From CAVQNQ01 sp963714205 (lineage in GTDB: Bacteria > Acidobacteriota > Terriglobia > Bryobacterales > Bryobacteraceae): 64,000 bases of DNA. The stretch is from contig CAVQNQ010000004.1 in assembly GCA_963714205.1 (NCBI GenBank), positions 682,001-746,000 on the forward strand. Reading direction: 5' to 3'. Positions 16,272 to 25,394 of the stretch are shown here, in pieces (position 1 is the first letter of the stretch; each line of letters begins with the position of its first letter). A model generated the notes under the pieces. It made no database searches. It had not been told where the DNA came from and saw only the letters and a list, made by a program, of their open reading frames with translations. A program made the translations under genes and the position numbers.

Positions 16272-18875
16272 TTGAAGCCGAAGATCAAGGTCGCTTTCGC
16301 CAGCGGCACCGACGCGCTGAACAGCCGGCTCATCGAGCGCATGCGCGAGATCTTCCCGGAGCTGCCGCTGTGGGTGGTGTCGGATTGGCCGCCCGAGGAT
16401 GGCGATCTCAAATGGATTCCCTACCGCGTAAACCACAAGCTGTCTGAGAACCTGGCCCGTTGCCGCGCGGAACTGGCGGGATATGAGGTCCGCCTGGCCG
16501 GCGTGATGCTGGTGCCGGATGTCCCGTTCCGCCGCATGCGTCTGATGGCTTTGCTTTTGGCGCCGCGGGGCTTCCTGGCCTTCAACGAGAACCTCAACGA
16601 TTTCATGCTGCGCCCGCGCTGCGCCCGCGCTATCCTGTGCCACCTGGCCTGGAGGGTCATGAACCTGGCGCGGTGGGGCCGGAAGGCCGTGCGCGAGGCC
16701 GATTGGCACGCGCTGTTCTGGCAGGCGGCCGCCAGGATCTGCGGCCGGCTGCGGCCGGTGCGGCCCAAAAACCCCGCCGCGGTGGAGACCACTGGGCCGG
16801 CGGGCATCTCGCTGGTGATCCCCTCGCGCGACGGCCGGCACCTGCTGGAGGCGCAGCTCCCTGGGATTGCCCGCGAACTCGAGGGCTTCGCCTCCGAGAT
16901 GATCGTGGTGGATAACGGTTCGCACGATGGCACCGCGGAGTGGCTGGCCTCCGCCTGGCCGCGGGCCGAAGTCGAGGTTTCGGCCGGTCCGCTCTCCTTC
17001 GCCCGCGCGGTGAACCGCGGGATCGCCCGCGCCCGCTATTCGCACGTGTGCCTGCTCAACAACGACATGCTGGTGGATCCCGGCTTTTTTGCCGCGCTGC
17101 TCCACGCTTTCAGCCTGGTTCCTGAGTTGTTTTCCGCCACGGCGCAGATCCGCTTCCCGCCGGGTGCGCGGCGCGAGGAGACCGGCAAGACGGTCATGCG
17201 GCAGCCCCGCCCGGAGGACTTTCCGGTGCGCTGCGAAGAGCCGCTTCCCGGCGAAGACCTCACCTGGGTGCTCTATGGCAGCGGCGGCTGCACGCTCTAC
17301 GATGCCGCCAAGCTCCGCGCGCTGGGCGGCGTGGACGAGGCCTATGCGCCTGCCTACGTCGAGGATTTGGACCTCGGTTATCGCGCCTGGCAGCGCGGCT
17401 GGCCCAGCGTCTTCGTGGCCGGGGCGGCGGTCGAGCACCGCCATCGCGCCACCACCGCGCGCTTTTACGGCGAGGAAGAACTGGAGCGCATCCTCGAGAT
17501 CAACTATCTGAAATTCCTGGCGCGGGCCATCCGAGATGGGCGGCTTTTCCGCCGGCTGTGGAGCACGGCGCTGCGGCGCCTGAAGCTGCGCCACCCCGCG
17601 CTGTTGCGCCCGGCTTGTGCGATCGCGCTCGGTGGTGCGCGGCCCACCTGCGCGGTGGAGGAGGAATCGATCCTGGCGCTGAACAGCGGCGCCGTGGCGG
17701 TCTTTCCGGGACGCGCCCCTTCGGGCAAGCCGCGCGTTTTGATCGCCAGCCCATACCTGCCGTTTCCGCTCTCGCATGGGGGCGCCGTGCGCATTTACAA
17801 CCTGATGCGCCGCGCGGCCGCCGATTTCGACCAGATCCTGGTGGCCTTCACCGGCGAGCTGGCCCCGCCGCCCGCCGAACTGCTCGAATTTTGCACGGAA
17901 GTGATTCTGGTGCACCACGCCGGCAGCCATTCCCCGCCCTCCACCGGGCGGCCGGAGGTGGTCGAAGAGTATGATTCGCCGGCCTTCCACGCGGTTCTGC
18001 GGCAGACGGTGCGCAAGTGGCGGCCAGCCATCGCGCAGCTCGAATTCACGCAGCTTGCGCAGTACGCGGCCGATTGCGCGCCCGCCCGCACGCTGCTGGT
18101 GGAGCACGACATCACCTTCGACCTCCATGAGCAACTGCTGCGCTTGGACGAGAGTTGGGACCTCCGCCGGCAGCTGGGCCTCTGGCGCCGCTTCGAAACC
18201 GAGGCGTGGCACGGCGTGGATTGCGTGGTCACCATGTCCGAGCGCGACTGCAAAATGGTGGCCGGGGCGCGCGCCGTCACGCTCGCGAACGGCGTGGATC
18301 TGGATCGATTCCGCCCCGAAGGCGTTCGGCCGGAGCCACGGCGGCTCCTCTTCATAGGCTCCTTCGCGCATCTTCCCAACCTGATGGCGGTAGAGTTTTT
18401 CCTGAACCAGGTGTGGCCGCTGGTCGATTCCGTGACGCTCCACATCATCGCCGGCGCGCGGCACGAATATTTCCTGGAGCGCTACCGCGACCGCGTCCGC
18501 GTAAATCTGGAGAGGCCGGGAGTGGAGGTGGAAGGCTTCGTCGCGGACGTGCGCCCGGCGTACCGGCGCGCCGCGCTGGTGGTGGCGCCGCTGGTGGCCT
18601 CGGCGGGGACCAACATCAAGGTTCTGGAAGCCATGGCGATGGCCAAGGCAGTGGTCAGCACGCCGGCGGGCGTCCACGGGCTGGATCTCGAACCAGGGGG
18701 CGATTTCGCGCTCGCCTCGACGGCACTGGAAATGGCCGAGGCGATTCGGAAGCTGTTGGCCGATTCCGAAGCCCGCGCCCGCATCGAGGCCGGCGCGCGG
18801 TCCCGCGTGGAGCGCGAGTTCGGGTGGGATACGATTGCCCGCCAACAGAAGCGGTTATACAGCGATTTCCTCTGA
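16272..18875 (+). CDS. double glycosyltransferase: N-terminal domain, GT2, then GT4
   Basis: 867 residues from TTG 16272, one nt after the preceding stop. Residues 1-175 form an unassigned domain (FLAFNENLNDFMLRP). A GT2 GT-A domain starts near residue 178 (ISLVIPSRDGRHLL, VVDNGSHDGTAEW, LLNNDMLVDPGFF, YVEDLDLGYRAWQRGW). A GT4/GT1-like GT-B domain starts near residue 486 (RVLIASPYLPFPLSHGGAVR, LANGVDLDRFRP, LFIGSFAHLPN, GTNIKVLEAMAMAKAVVST). The protein probably adds two sugars in succession during surface polysaccharide or glycan assembly. A long open frame on the opposite strand covers this gene and is a composition artefact. Confidence 0.88.
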   Translation: MKPKIKVAFASGTDALNSRLIERMREIFPELPLWVVSDWPPEDGDLKWIPYRVNHKLSENLARCRAELAGYEVRLAGVMLVPDVPFRRMRLMALLLAPRGFLAFNENLNDFMLRPRCARAILCHLAWRVMNLARWGRKAVREADWHALFWQAAARICGRLRPVRPKNPAAVETTGPAGISLVIPSRDGRHLLEAQLPGIARELEGFASEMIVVDNGSHDGTAEWLASAWPRAEVEVSAGPLSFARAVNRGIARARYSHVCLLNNDMLVDPGFFAALLHAFSLVPELFSATAQIRFPPGARREETGKTVMRQPRPEDFPVRCEEPLPGEDLTWVLYGSGGCTLYDAAKLRALGGVDEAYAPAYVEDLDLGYRAWQRGWPSVFVAGAAVEHRHRATTARFYGEEELERILEINYLKFLARAIRDGRLFRRLWSTALRRLKLRHPALLRPACAIALGGARPTCAVEEESILALNSGAVAVFPGRAPSGKPRVLIASPYLPFPLSHGGAVRIYNLMRRAAADFDQILVAFTGELAPPPAELLEFCTEVILVHHAGSHSPPSTGRPEVVEEYDSPAFHAVLRQTVRKWRPAIAQLEFTQLAQYAADCAPARTLLVEHDITFDLHEQLLRLDESWDLRRQLGLWRRFETEAWHGVDCVVTMSERDCKMVAGARAVTLANGVDLDRFRPEGVRPEPRRLLFIGSFAHLPNLMAVEFFLNQVWPLVDSVTLHIIAGARHEYFLERYRDRVRVNLERPGVEVEGFVADVRPAYRRAALVVAPLVASAGTNIKVLEAMAMAKAVVSTPAGVHGLDLEPGGDFALASTALEMAEAIRKLLADSEARARIEAGARSRVEREFGWDTIARQQKRLYSDFL

Positions 18876-19083
18876 ACGCGCTAGTACGCCGTGCCATCTC
18901 GTACCGTGTACGAATGAACATCATGAGTAAATTTTAACCTTCCCAAAATTTCTGATGCGGCGATAACCGGCTGATTTATTAGCGCTTAAGTGGTGGTAAC
19001 TGAATTGCATAGTGCTGTAAATCGCCTTCTCCAACACCTTCCGGCGCATAAGCTGACTCCAGGGAGGGGGCCAAGGAGAACCC
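18876..19083. other. intergenic region upstream of the PilZ gene, with inverted repeat
   Basis: 208 bases, more AT-rich than the surroundings and without an open frame that looks coding. It contains a perfect inverted repeat TCGTAC-CGT-GTACGA (18899-18913) just after the glycosyltransferase gene. A strong ribosome binding site (AAGGAG, 19073-19078) serves the PilZ gene. I do not see a c-di-GMP riboswitch fold. Confidence 0.4.
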
Positions 19084-19431
19084 ATGGCTAAGCTCAGCAT
19101 AGAGAGGCGCGCCTCCAACCGTTACGATGTCCGGCTGCAAGTTCATTACCGGGTTTCGCAAAGGGGCGGGATGGACCGAAGCGGGACCGGAATCACGTAT
19201 GAGATGAGTAGCAATGGCCTGAGCTTTCGCTCGCGTAAGCCCTTGCCAATAGGCTCTCATTTGGAGATGGTGATCGAATGGCCGGCGCGCTACGACGATG
19301 TCTACCCGATCGACTTGCAGGCTACCGGCTTCGTGGTCCGCAGCGAGAACGGCCGCACCGCCGTGCGGGTCACCTCACGTAAATTCCGCGTGATGAGCGC
19401 TCCGGCTCAAAGCATTCCAGTGAGTGCGTAG
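19084..19431 (+). CDS. PilZ domain protein, probable c-di-GMP effector
   Basis: 115 residues. Starts MAKLSIERRASNRYDVRLQ, where RxxxR (RRASNR) is the c-di-GMP binding loop at the PilZ N-terminus, and continues with the D/NxSxxG counterpart MSSNGLSFRS near residue 40. The rest is a short beta-barrel. Ribosome binding site AAGGAG 5 nt before ATG. A single-domain PilZ protein of this kind usually couples c-di-GMP to motility, pili or polysaccharide output; the neighbouring glycosyltransferase is a possible target. Convergent with the response regulator gene. Confidence 0.9.
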   Translation: MAKLSIERRASNRYDVRLQVHYRVSQRGGMDRSGTGITYEMSSNGLSFRSRKPLPIGSHLEMVIEWPARYDDVYPIDLQATGFVVRSENGRTAVRVTSRKFRVMSAPAQSIPVSA

Positions 19432-19508
19432 AGGAGGAGCGTGAAGCCCGGAACAAATCGACGTTTAGAGTATTATCGCCCTTACATGGTAAACAGTGCG
19501 GCGAATTA

Positions 19509-20060
19509 TCACTGGCGGCCGTTGGACAAATGTTGAACCGGCGAAACGCGGCTGAGCATAACTCCTAGCCGCAGCTGAGCGTCGGAAGCTTGTTTTTCCA
19601 GGGCGAGCCGGTGCGTGAAGCTCGAGGCGTTCGCCAGTTCCGCATGGAAACGCAGGAGCTCGTCAAAGCAATCCCGGATCGCCGGATCCCAATGCTTGCG
19701 CCATCCGTCGGCTTCCAGCAGAGCGTCCACCTTCGAGAGCAACTCCAAAAGGGTGAACGGCTTAGGCAGGAAAGCGGCGCCCGCCGGCAGCTTTTCCCAA
19801 GCGGTAAGCCCGGAGATAAACAGGGTCGTCACACCGGGGAGCTCTTTGGCGATCTCGCGCACCAGATCGGGGCCGTTCATCTCCGGCATGACGACGTCGG
19901 AGACAATCAGATCGATTCCGGTGAGGCGGTGACACTTGACCAATTCCAGCGCCAGCCGCGGATGCGGCGCCGCCAGAACATCATGACCCCGCGCTTCGAG
20001 ACTCACCGATAACAGCTGGAGGATGGCGGGCTCGTCATCCACCACCAGAACCCTAGCCAC
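19509..20060 (-). CDS. single-domain response regulator with C-terminal extension
   Basis: 183 residues from GTG 20060. The REC domain has the acidic pair VVDDEP at residues 6-8, the phospho-acceptor in LIVSDVVMPEMNG near residue 55, the threonine/serine in LFISGL and the lysine in FLPKPFT. After residue 120 there is a helical extension (DGWRKHWDPAIRDCFDEL...) without a DNA-binding motif. It may relay or sense phosphorylation through protein contacts. No histidine kinase is adjacent. Confidence 0.9.
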   Translation of the reverse strand: MARVLVVDDEPAILQLLSVSLEARGHDVLAAPHPRLALELVKCHRLTGIDLIVSDVVMPEMNGPDLVREIAKELPGVTTLFISGLTAWEKLPAGAAFLPKPFTLLELLSKVDALLEADGWRKHWDPAIRDCFDELLRFHAELANASSFTHRLALEKQASDAQLRLGVMLSRVSPVQHLSNGRQ

Positions 20061-20104
20061 GAGACAAACCCCTGTTTACTGGGATCTACTCTATCATGTC
20101 CCGT

Positions 20105-21499
20105 TCACCCTCCAGCCCGGGTGTCTGTGCGCTTCCACACGAAATACATGGGCACGCCCAAAAGAACGATGATCAGCCCTGGCCAGGTATAGCGCGGCTT
20201 ATAAACAAGCAGCAAGGCCTCGATGAATCCCGCCACCAATATGTAGGCGGCAGGCAACACGGGGTACCCCAGGGCGTGGTAGGGGCGGTCCAGATCGGGA
20301 CGCGTACGGCGCAGCACGAAAAGGCCGGCGATCGTCAGGATGTAGAACAGCACCACCGCGAAGATCACATAGTCCAGCAAGTCGCTGTAGCCCCCGCTGA
20401 GGGTCAGGAGCACGGCCCACACGCACTGCGTGCCCAGAGAGAAGACGGGAGCGTGGTGCACCGGGTCCAGCTCACCGGCCTTGCGGAAGAAGAGGCGGTC
20501 CCTAGCCATGGCGTAATAGACCCGTGCGCCGGCCAAAATCAGGCCGTTGTTGCACCCGAAAGTGGAGATCATGATGGCGGCGGCCATCAATTGGACGGCT
20601 GCCGGCCCGAACATGCGGAAGGCCGCGGCGGTGGCCACGCGGTCCTGTTCGGCCGCCTGGATCTGCGGCAGGGTCAGCACGTTGAGGTAGACGAAATTCG
20701 ATGCGATGTACAGCGCCGAGACCACCAATACCCCCAAGCCGAGCGAGAGCGGCAGGTTGCGCCGCGGGTTGCGCACCTCGCCGGCGGTGAAGGTGACGTT
20801 GTTCCAGGCGTCGGAGGAGAAGAGCGCGCCCACCATCGCCACCCCCACGAGGCGCACGGTTTCGAAGTTCCAACCGGCGTGGCGCCAGAAACCCGTGAAA
20901 TTGGCGCTAACGGCCTCGGGGTTGCGCCCCACCAGGAAGCCCACTCCCACCAGCCCGAGCAAGGCGGCGATCTTGGCGAAGGTGAAGACATTCTGCACCA
21001 CGGCCCCGGTGCGAATGCCGCGCGAATTCGAAGCCGTGAGGAACACGATCAGCGCGATAGCCAGCAATTGCTGCGTGGTCACGCCCAGATGGCCGGAGCC
21101 CACCAGGTAGCGGCGGTCCGAGATCCAGGGGAAGAACACGCCCGTGTACTTGGCAAAGGCCACCGCCACGGCCGCGATGGTGCCGGTCTGAATCACCAGG
21201 AAGAGCGTCCAGCCATAGAGGAACCCCCACAGCGGCCCGAAAGCTTCGCGCAGGTACACGTACTGCCCGCCGGCGTGCGGCATGGCGGCCGCCAGCTCGC
21301 CATAGCTCAGCGCCGCGATCAACGTGAGCGCCGCCGTGACGAACCAGGTGGCCATCAGCATCCCCGGCGAATTCACCTGCCGGGCGATATCCGCCGCTAC
21401 AATGAAAACGCCCGAGCCGATCATCGATCCCATCACCAGGGTGGTGGCCGAGACCAGCCCCAAGCCTTTGACTAGACCGCCGTCGCGAGGTTGATCCAT
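20105..21499 (-). CDS. APC family amino-acid permease
   Basis: 464 residues with about 12 membrane segments. The first segment has the APC substrate motif GSMIGSGVFIVA; GELAAAMPHAGGQYVYLREAFGPLWGFLYGW follows in pieces typical of LAT-like members, and FSSDAWNNVTFTAGEVRNPRRN marks the TM6-7 loop. It imports or exchanges amino acids at the inner membrane. The start overlaps the thiE end by 28 nt, so it is the last gene of the bcp-thiE-permease run. Confidence 0.9.
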   Translation of the reverse strand: MDQPRDGGLVKGLGLVSATTLVMGSMIGSGVFIVAADIARQVNSPGMLMATWFVTAALTLIAALSYGELAAAMPHAGGQYVYLREAFGPLWGFLYGWTLFLVIQTGTIAAVAVAFAKYTGVFFPWISDRRYLVGSGHLGVTTQQLLAIALIVFLTASNSRGIRTGAVVQNVFTFAKIAALLGLVGVGFLVGRNPEAVSANFTGFWRHAGWNFETVRLVGVAMVGALFSSDAWNNVTFTAGEVRNPRRNLPLSLGLGVLVVSALYIASNFVYLNVLTLPQIQAAEQDRVATAAAFRMFGPAAVQLMAAAIMISTFGCNNGLILAGARVYYAMARDRLFFRKAGELDPVHHAPVFSLGTQCVWAVLLTLSGGYSDLLDYVIFAVVLFYILTIAGLFVLRRTRPDLDRPYHALGYPVLPAAYILVAGFIEALLLVYKPRYTWPGLIIVLLGVPMYFVWKRTDTRAGG

Positions 21500-22110
21500 T
21501 CTTCCATCCGTTGCCGCAAAGATTGAGCTGTAGCCGGCTCGGGCAGCAGGCCGGCGATCACGGCCACCGAATCGGCGCCCGCGCGCAGCACCTGGGGCGC
21601 ATTCTGCGCGGTAATACCCCCGATCGCGACCAGCGGTTTTTCGATGAGGGCGCGGAGGCGGCGCACTTCCTCTACCCCCAGCACCGGATCGGGATTGCGC
21701 TTGGAGGCCGTGGCGAACACCGGCCCCAGGGCCACGTAATCCACCGGCTCGCCCGCGGCCTCCATGAGTTGCGCCACATTATGGCTGGAGAAGCCGATCG
21801 CGGCGCGCGGTCCCATCAGGCGGCGGGCATCGAGCGGAGCCAGATCGTCCTGCCCCACGTGCAGGCCGGCCTCCAGGAGCAAGGCGATATCCGCGCGGTC
21901 GTCGATGATAAGCGGGACCCCCGCCTGGCGGCACAGGCCGGCGATATCCCGCGCGGCCTGGAAGATGTTGCAGCCCCACTGGCCCTTGTGGCGGAACTGG
22001 AGAATTTGCGCGCCACCTTCGAGGAAGGCGGCAGCGGCATCCGGAGGCCGCAAGCCGCGCGCCTCGACCGCTTCGCTATCGAGTATGGGGTAGACGCGCG
22101 GCAGTTTCAT
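21472..22110 (-). CDS. thiE: thiamine-phosphate synthase ThiE-like
   Basis: 212 residues starting MKLPRVYPILDSEAV. TIM-barrel landmarks of ThiE/TenI proteins: ILQFRHKGQW, LIIDDRADIALLLEAGLHVGQ in two parts, GFSSHN, GPVFATASKRNPDP and VAIGGIT. ThiE joins the pyrimidine and thiazole halves of thiamine phosphate. No other thi genes are nearby, so a TenI-like variant cannot be excluded. 10 nt separate it from bcp upstream. Confidence 0.87.
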   Translation of the reverse strand: MKLPRVYPILDSEAVEARGLRPPDAAAAFLEGGAQILQFRHKGQWGCNIFQAARDIAGLCRQAGVPLIIDDRADIALLLEAGLHVGQDDLAPLDARRLMGPRAAIGFSSHNVAQLMEAAGEPVDYVALGPVFATASKRNPDPVLGVEEVRRLRALIEKPLVAIGGITAQNAPQVLRAGADSVAVIAGLLPEPATAQSLRQRMEEWINLATAV

Positions 22111-22120
22111 GCGGTTTTCG

Positions 22121-22564
22121 TCATGATACCAGCGCCAGGACCTCATCCGGCGCGGGCATGCCGCGGCGGGCGAAGAGGATGGTGCCATCGGGCCCGATCA
22201 GGTAGACGGTGCGCTTCACCAGCAGGCCGCCGGCGTTGTACAACTCCGCCACCTTGCGCCCCTCGTCCACCAGCAGCGAAAAGGGGAAGCGGTTGCGGGC
22301 GCGAAACTTCGCGTGGCTGTAGGCGTTCTGCGGATTCACGCCGAAGATCCGCACACCGCGCGCTCGCGCATCCTCCCAATGATCGCGGAACTGGCAGAGC
22401 TGGCGGGTGCAGAAAGGCGTCTCGTCGCCCGGGTAGAAGATCAGCACCACGTACTTGCCGCGCAGCTTGGAGAGCTTCATCGCGCGGCCGGTTTCATCGG
22501 GCAGGGAGAAATCCGGAGCCGGAGACCCCAACGGCAGCGGATTGGAGAAGAGCCACGAAAGCAT
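22121..22564 (-). CDS. bcp: peroxiredoxin, Bcp/AhpC-TSA family
   Basis: 147 residues. The active site reads YPGDETPFCTRQLCQFRD, with the peroxidatic cysteine in PxxxTxxC and a second cysteine five residues later as in atypical two-cysteine Bcp proteins. Further landmarks are GVNPQNAYSHAKF and KRTVYLIGPDGTI. It reduces peroxides in the cytosol with thioredoxin as the likely donor. The ATG is preceded by GGGAGG. First gene of the bcp-thiE-permease run, divergent from the M16 peptidase. Confidence 0.92.
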   Translation of the reverse strand: MLSWLFSNPLPLGSPAPDFSLPDETGRAMKLSKLRGKYVVLIFYPGDETPFCTRQLCQFRDHWEDARARGVRIFGVNPQNAYSHAKFRARNRFPFSLLVDEGRKVAELYNAGGLLVKRTVYLIGPDGTILFARRGMPAPDEVLALVS

Positions 22565-22676
22565 AAACGAGCCTCCCGTTCGGCGGCCAGCGCCGCGGCG
22601 CCAGCCAGCATCCCCATTTTCACATGCGCGTGCTTACCATGTTACAAATGAACTAAGGTCCCCCTGTTTACCTCAA

Positions 22677-23966
22677 ATGACTTCGCCTACAACTCCGCCG
22701 TTCCGGGATATCGAGATGACCACGCTCACCAATGGCGTCCGCGTCATTACCGAAACCATGCCGCACGTGCGCTCGGTTTCGGTGGGCATTTGGATCGGCG
22801 CCGGCTCGCGCCGCGAAACTCCCGAGCGGAACGGCATTTCGCATTTCATCGAGCACATGCTCTTCAAGGGCACCACGCGGCGCTCGGCCGAGGATATCGC
22901 CCGCTCGGTGGATTCGATCGGCGGCAACCTGGATGCTTTTACCGCCAAGGAGCTGGTCTGCTTCAACACCAAGGTCCTCGATCAGCACCTCTCCCTGGCT
23001 TTCGACGTGCTGGCCGACCTGGTTCTGCATCCCCTCTTCCACGAGGCCGATATCGAAAAGGAAAAGGGCGTCATTCTCGAAGAGATCAAGATGGAGGCCG
23101 ACAGCCCCGACAACCTGGTCCACGAGATCTTTTCATCCAATTTCTGGCGGGATCATCCCCTCGGCAAGCCGATCCTGGGGACTCCGCAAACCGTCAAGCG
23201 CCTCGACCAGGACGCCATCCGCGGATATTACTCGGCCGTCTATACGCCCGCCAACCTCCTGGTGACGGCCGCCGGGCACCTCACGCACGAGGTCCTGGTC
23301 GGGCTGGTGCGCGAGCACTTCGCGACGCTTCCGCCGGGTCCGGCCGCGCCTCCCGATCATATCCCCACCACGCACGCACGGATCGCGCTGCGCAATAAGA
23401 AGGCCCTCGAACAGGTGCATCTGTGCCTGGGCGTGCCCTCCTATCCCCTGCCCCACCAGGAACGCTTCGCGTGTTACGTGCTGAATACGCTGCTGGGCGG
23501 CGGTATGAGCTCGCGGCTGTTCCAAAACATTCGCGAACGCCAGGGGCTGGCTTACGCCGTGTTCTCCGAGCTCAACCCGTACCGCGATACCGGCTGCCTT
23601 TCCATCTACGCGGGAACCTCGCTCGAAGCGGCCCGGCAGGTGGTGGAATCCATCGTCAAGGAGTTCCACCAGCTCAAGGAGCAGCGCGTGGCGGAAGAGG
23701 AACTGCGGCGGGCCAAGGACCATCTGAAAGGTTCTCTCATGCTGGGCCTGGAATCCACGGCCAGCCGCATGTCGAATCTGGCCCGCCAGGAGATGTACTT
23801 CCAGCGCTTCTTCACGCTGGACGAGCTGGTGGAGAGTATCGAATCGGTGACCGCCGAAGACGTGCAGCGCATCGCGCTCACCTTTTTCGATTCCCGTCAG
23901 ATCGCCCTCACCGTGCTTGGCAATTTGGAAAACTTCCGCATTGGCCGCGAAGACCTGCTGTGTTAG
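22677..23966 (+). CDS. M16 family zinc peptidase
   Basis: 429 residues. The inverted zinc motif HFIEH (HxxEH) is near residue 58 and the third ligand glutamate is in LEEIKMEADSPDN about 75 residues later. The C-terminal half holds the R/Y pair region (GGGMSSRLFQNIRERQGLAYAVFS in parts). Homologues are processing-peptidase-like enzymes of the cytosol or periplasm. No signal peptide is visible at this start. A possible -10 (TACAAA, 22643-22648) lies upstream with a leader. It ends overlapping the convergent GntP gene by 4 nt. Confidence 0.93.
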   Translation: MTSPTTPPFRDIEMTTLTNGVRVITETMPHVRSVSVGIWIGAGSRRETPERNGISHFIEHMLFKGTTRRSAEDIARSVDSIGGNLDAFTAKELVCFNTKVLDQHLSLAFDVLADLVLHPLFHEADIEKEKGVILEEIKMEADSPDNLVHEIFSSNFWRDHPLGKPILGTPQTVKRLDQDAIRGYYSAVYTPANLLVTAAGHLTHEVLVGLVREHFATLPPGPAAPPDHIPTTHARIALRNKKALEQVHLCLGVPSYPLPHQERFACYVLNTLLGGGMSSRLFQNIRERQGLAYAVFSELNPYRDTGCLSIYAGTSLEAARQVVESIVKEFHQLKEQRVAEEELRRAKDHLKGSLMLGLESTASRMSNLARQEMYFQRFFTLDELVESIESVTAEDVQRIALTFFDSRQIALTVLGNLENFRIGREDLLC

Positions 23967-25324
23967 CCGGCGCCGGCGTATGTCCACCGGATCATCGCCT
24001 GAACGGCCAGCAGGATGGCCAGGCCGACCAGCGCGGAGAGCACTTTCATGGCGGTCCAGGATTTGAGCGTCTGCGCCACGCTCATTCCGAAATACTGGTT
24101 GACTACCCAGAAGCCCGAATCGTTGACGTGTGAGAACGAGGTGCCCCCGCAACACAGAGCCAGCACGATCATATCCGGGCTGTAACCGGGGATACCCTTG
24201 ACGATGGGCGCCAGGATTCCGGCCGCGGTAATGATGGCCACGGTGGCCGATCCCTGCGCTATGCGCAGGGCGGCCGCGACGATCCAGACCACCACCAGGG
24301 GCGAGACGGCCGAAGCCATCAGCAGCTTTCCGGCATAGGCGCCTACGCCGGTATCCACGATGATCTGTTTGAAGGCTCCGCCCCCGCCGATGATGCACAG
24401 CAGCGCTCCCATCGGCGCGAGCGATTCTCCGGCCATCTTGAGGGCCTCCGCGCGCGTGAGACCGCGGCGGATGCCGAACCAGTAGAGCGAGACCAGCGCG
24501 GTGATGGCCAGCGCGGAGAAGGGATGCCCCACGAACACCGCGATGCCGTGGAATGGCAGATGAACCAGGTCGGCGAGAATGGCGCCGAAAATCAGCAGCA
24601 CGGGCAGCAGCAGAAGTAATAAAACGACTGGAATGGAGGGCGCCCGGCCGGAATTCTCCTCTCGTTCCAGCGAACTGGCGGCGATCGCCGGCAGCGGAAT
24701 ATAGAGACGCTTGTCCAGCCAGAAGGTATAGGCGATACCGGAGACCAGCGCCATCGGAATGGAAAGCGCCACCCCGTAGAGAATGGCGTGCGCCAGGCTG
24801 CCTCCGAGCATCTCCGCGGCGGCGGCGGGAGCGGGGTGGGGCGGGATCATGGAGTGGGTGATGGTGAGCGAGGCGGCCATGGGGAGGCCGTAAAGCAGCA
24901 GCGAGCGGCGGGTTTCGCGGGCCAGGTTCCAGACCAGCGGCACCAGGATGATAAAGCCCACTTCGAAGAAGATCGGCAACCCCACCAGAAAGGCCGCGAC
25001 CAGCATGGCCCACGCAGCGCGCTCTTTTCCGAAGCGGTCCAGCAGCCAATCGGCCAGCGCGCGGGCGCCGCCGGAGTACTCCAGGAAGCGCCCGATCATG
25101 GCACCCAGCCCGATCACCACGGCGATGAAACCCAGCGCGTCTCCGAAACCGCTCTGGATGGACTTGAGGACCTTGTCCGCCGGCATTCCGGCCGCGAGGC
25201 CCATGGCCATGCTGGAGAGCAGCAGCGCCAGGAAGGCGTGTAATTTGACAGCCAGAATGAGGAACAGCAGGAGAGCCAGAGACGCGATCGTAAGCCAAAT
25301 CAGGAAAGCGCCGTCAGGGGGCAT
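23963..25324 (-). CDS. GntP family permease (gluconate:H+ symporter type)
   Basis: 453 residues with about 12-14 membrane segments. Family landmarks: GLGAMIGRFLEYSGGARALAD, LVGLPIFFEVGFIILVPL, ITHSMIPPHPAPAAAAE, GGGGAFKQIIVDTG, GSATVAIITAAG and SHVNDSGFW. GntP proteins import gluconate or related sugar acids. The ATG at 25324 has a -10-like hexamer at exactly -12 to -7 and no ribosome binding site. No kinase or dehydratase is adjacent; the substrate may feed the sugar operon elsewhere in the window, which is speculation. Confidence 0.92.
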   Translation of the reverse strand: MPPDGAFLIWLTIASLALLLFLILAVKLHAFLALLLSSMAMGLAAGMPADKVLKSIQSGFGDALGFIAVVIGLGAMIGRFLEYSGGARALADWLLDRFGKERAAWAMLVAAFLVGLPIFFEVGFIILVPLVWNLARETRRSLLLYGLPMAASLTITHSMIPPHPAPAAAAEMLGGSLAHAILYGVALSIPMALVSGIAYTFWLDKRLYIPLPAIAASSLEREENSGRAPSIPVVLLLLLLPVLLIFGAILADLVHLPFHGIAVFVGHPFSALAITALVSLYWFGIRRGLTRAEALKMAGESLAPMGALLCIIGGGGAFKQIIVDTGVGAYAGKLLMASAVSPLVVVWIVAAALRIAQGSATVAIITAAGILAPIVKGIPGYSPDMIVLALCCGGTSFSHVNDSGFWVVNQYFGMSVAQTLKSWTAMKVLSALVGLAILLAVQAMIRWTYAGAG

Positions 25325-25330
25325 GTAGGG

Positions 25331-25336
25331 ACAGTA
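25331..25336 (-). promoter_or_regulatory. -10-like hexamer TACTGT, predicted leaderless promoter
   Basis: Read on the minus strand, TACTGT ends 6 nt before the ATG at 25324, the same spacing as three plus-strand genes here. It lies in the 70-bp gap after tadC. Confidence 0.35.
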
Positions 25337-25394
25337 ACATGGCGCCCCCGCGGGCCGCTATCGCACGGCCATCTTCACGCTTCCGCCCGCGAAA

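Noticed and set aside
16173..18845. An 890-codon open frame on the minus strand
   Set aside because: It is antisense to the double glycosyltransferase, which has clear GT2 and GT4 motifs. High GC content removes stop codons from the opposite frame; the translation is rich in R, H, G and Q with no domain sense.
18930..19083. c-di-GMP (GEMM) riboswitch upstream of the PilZ gene
   Set aside because: I looked for the conserved GEMM core and tetraloop helices and did not see them.
20096..21475. Long plus-strand open frame over the amino-acid permease
   Set aside because: Antisense of a protein with about 12 membrane helices and intact APC motifs; the translation is low-complexity H/Q/R.
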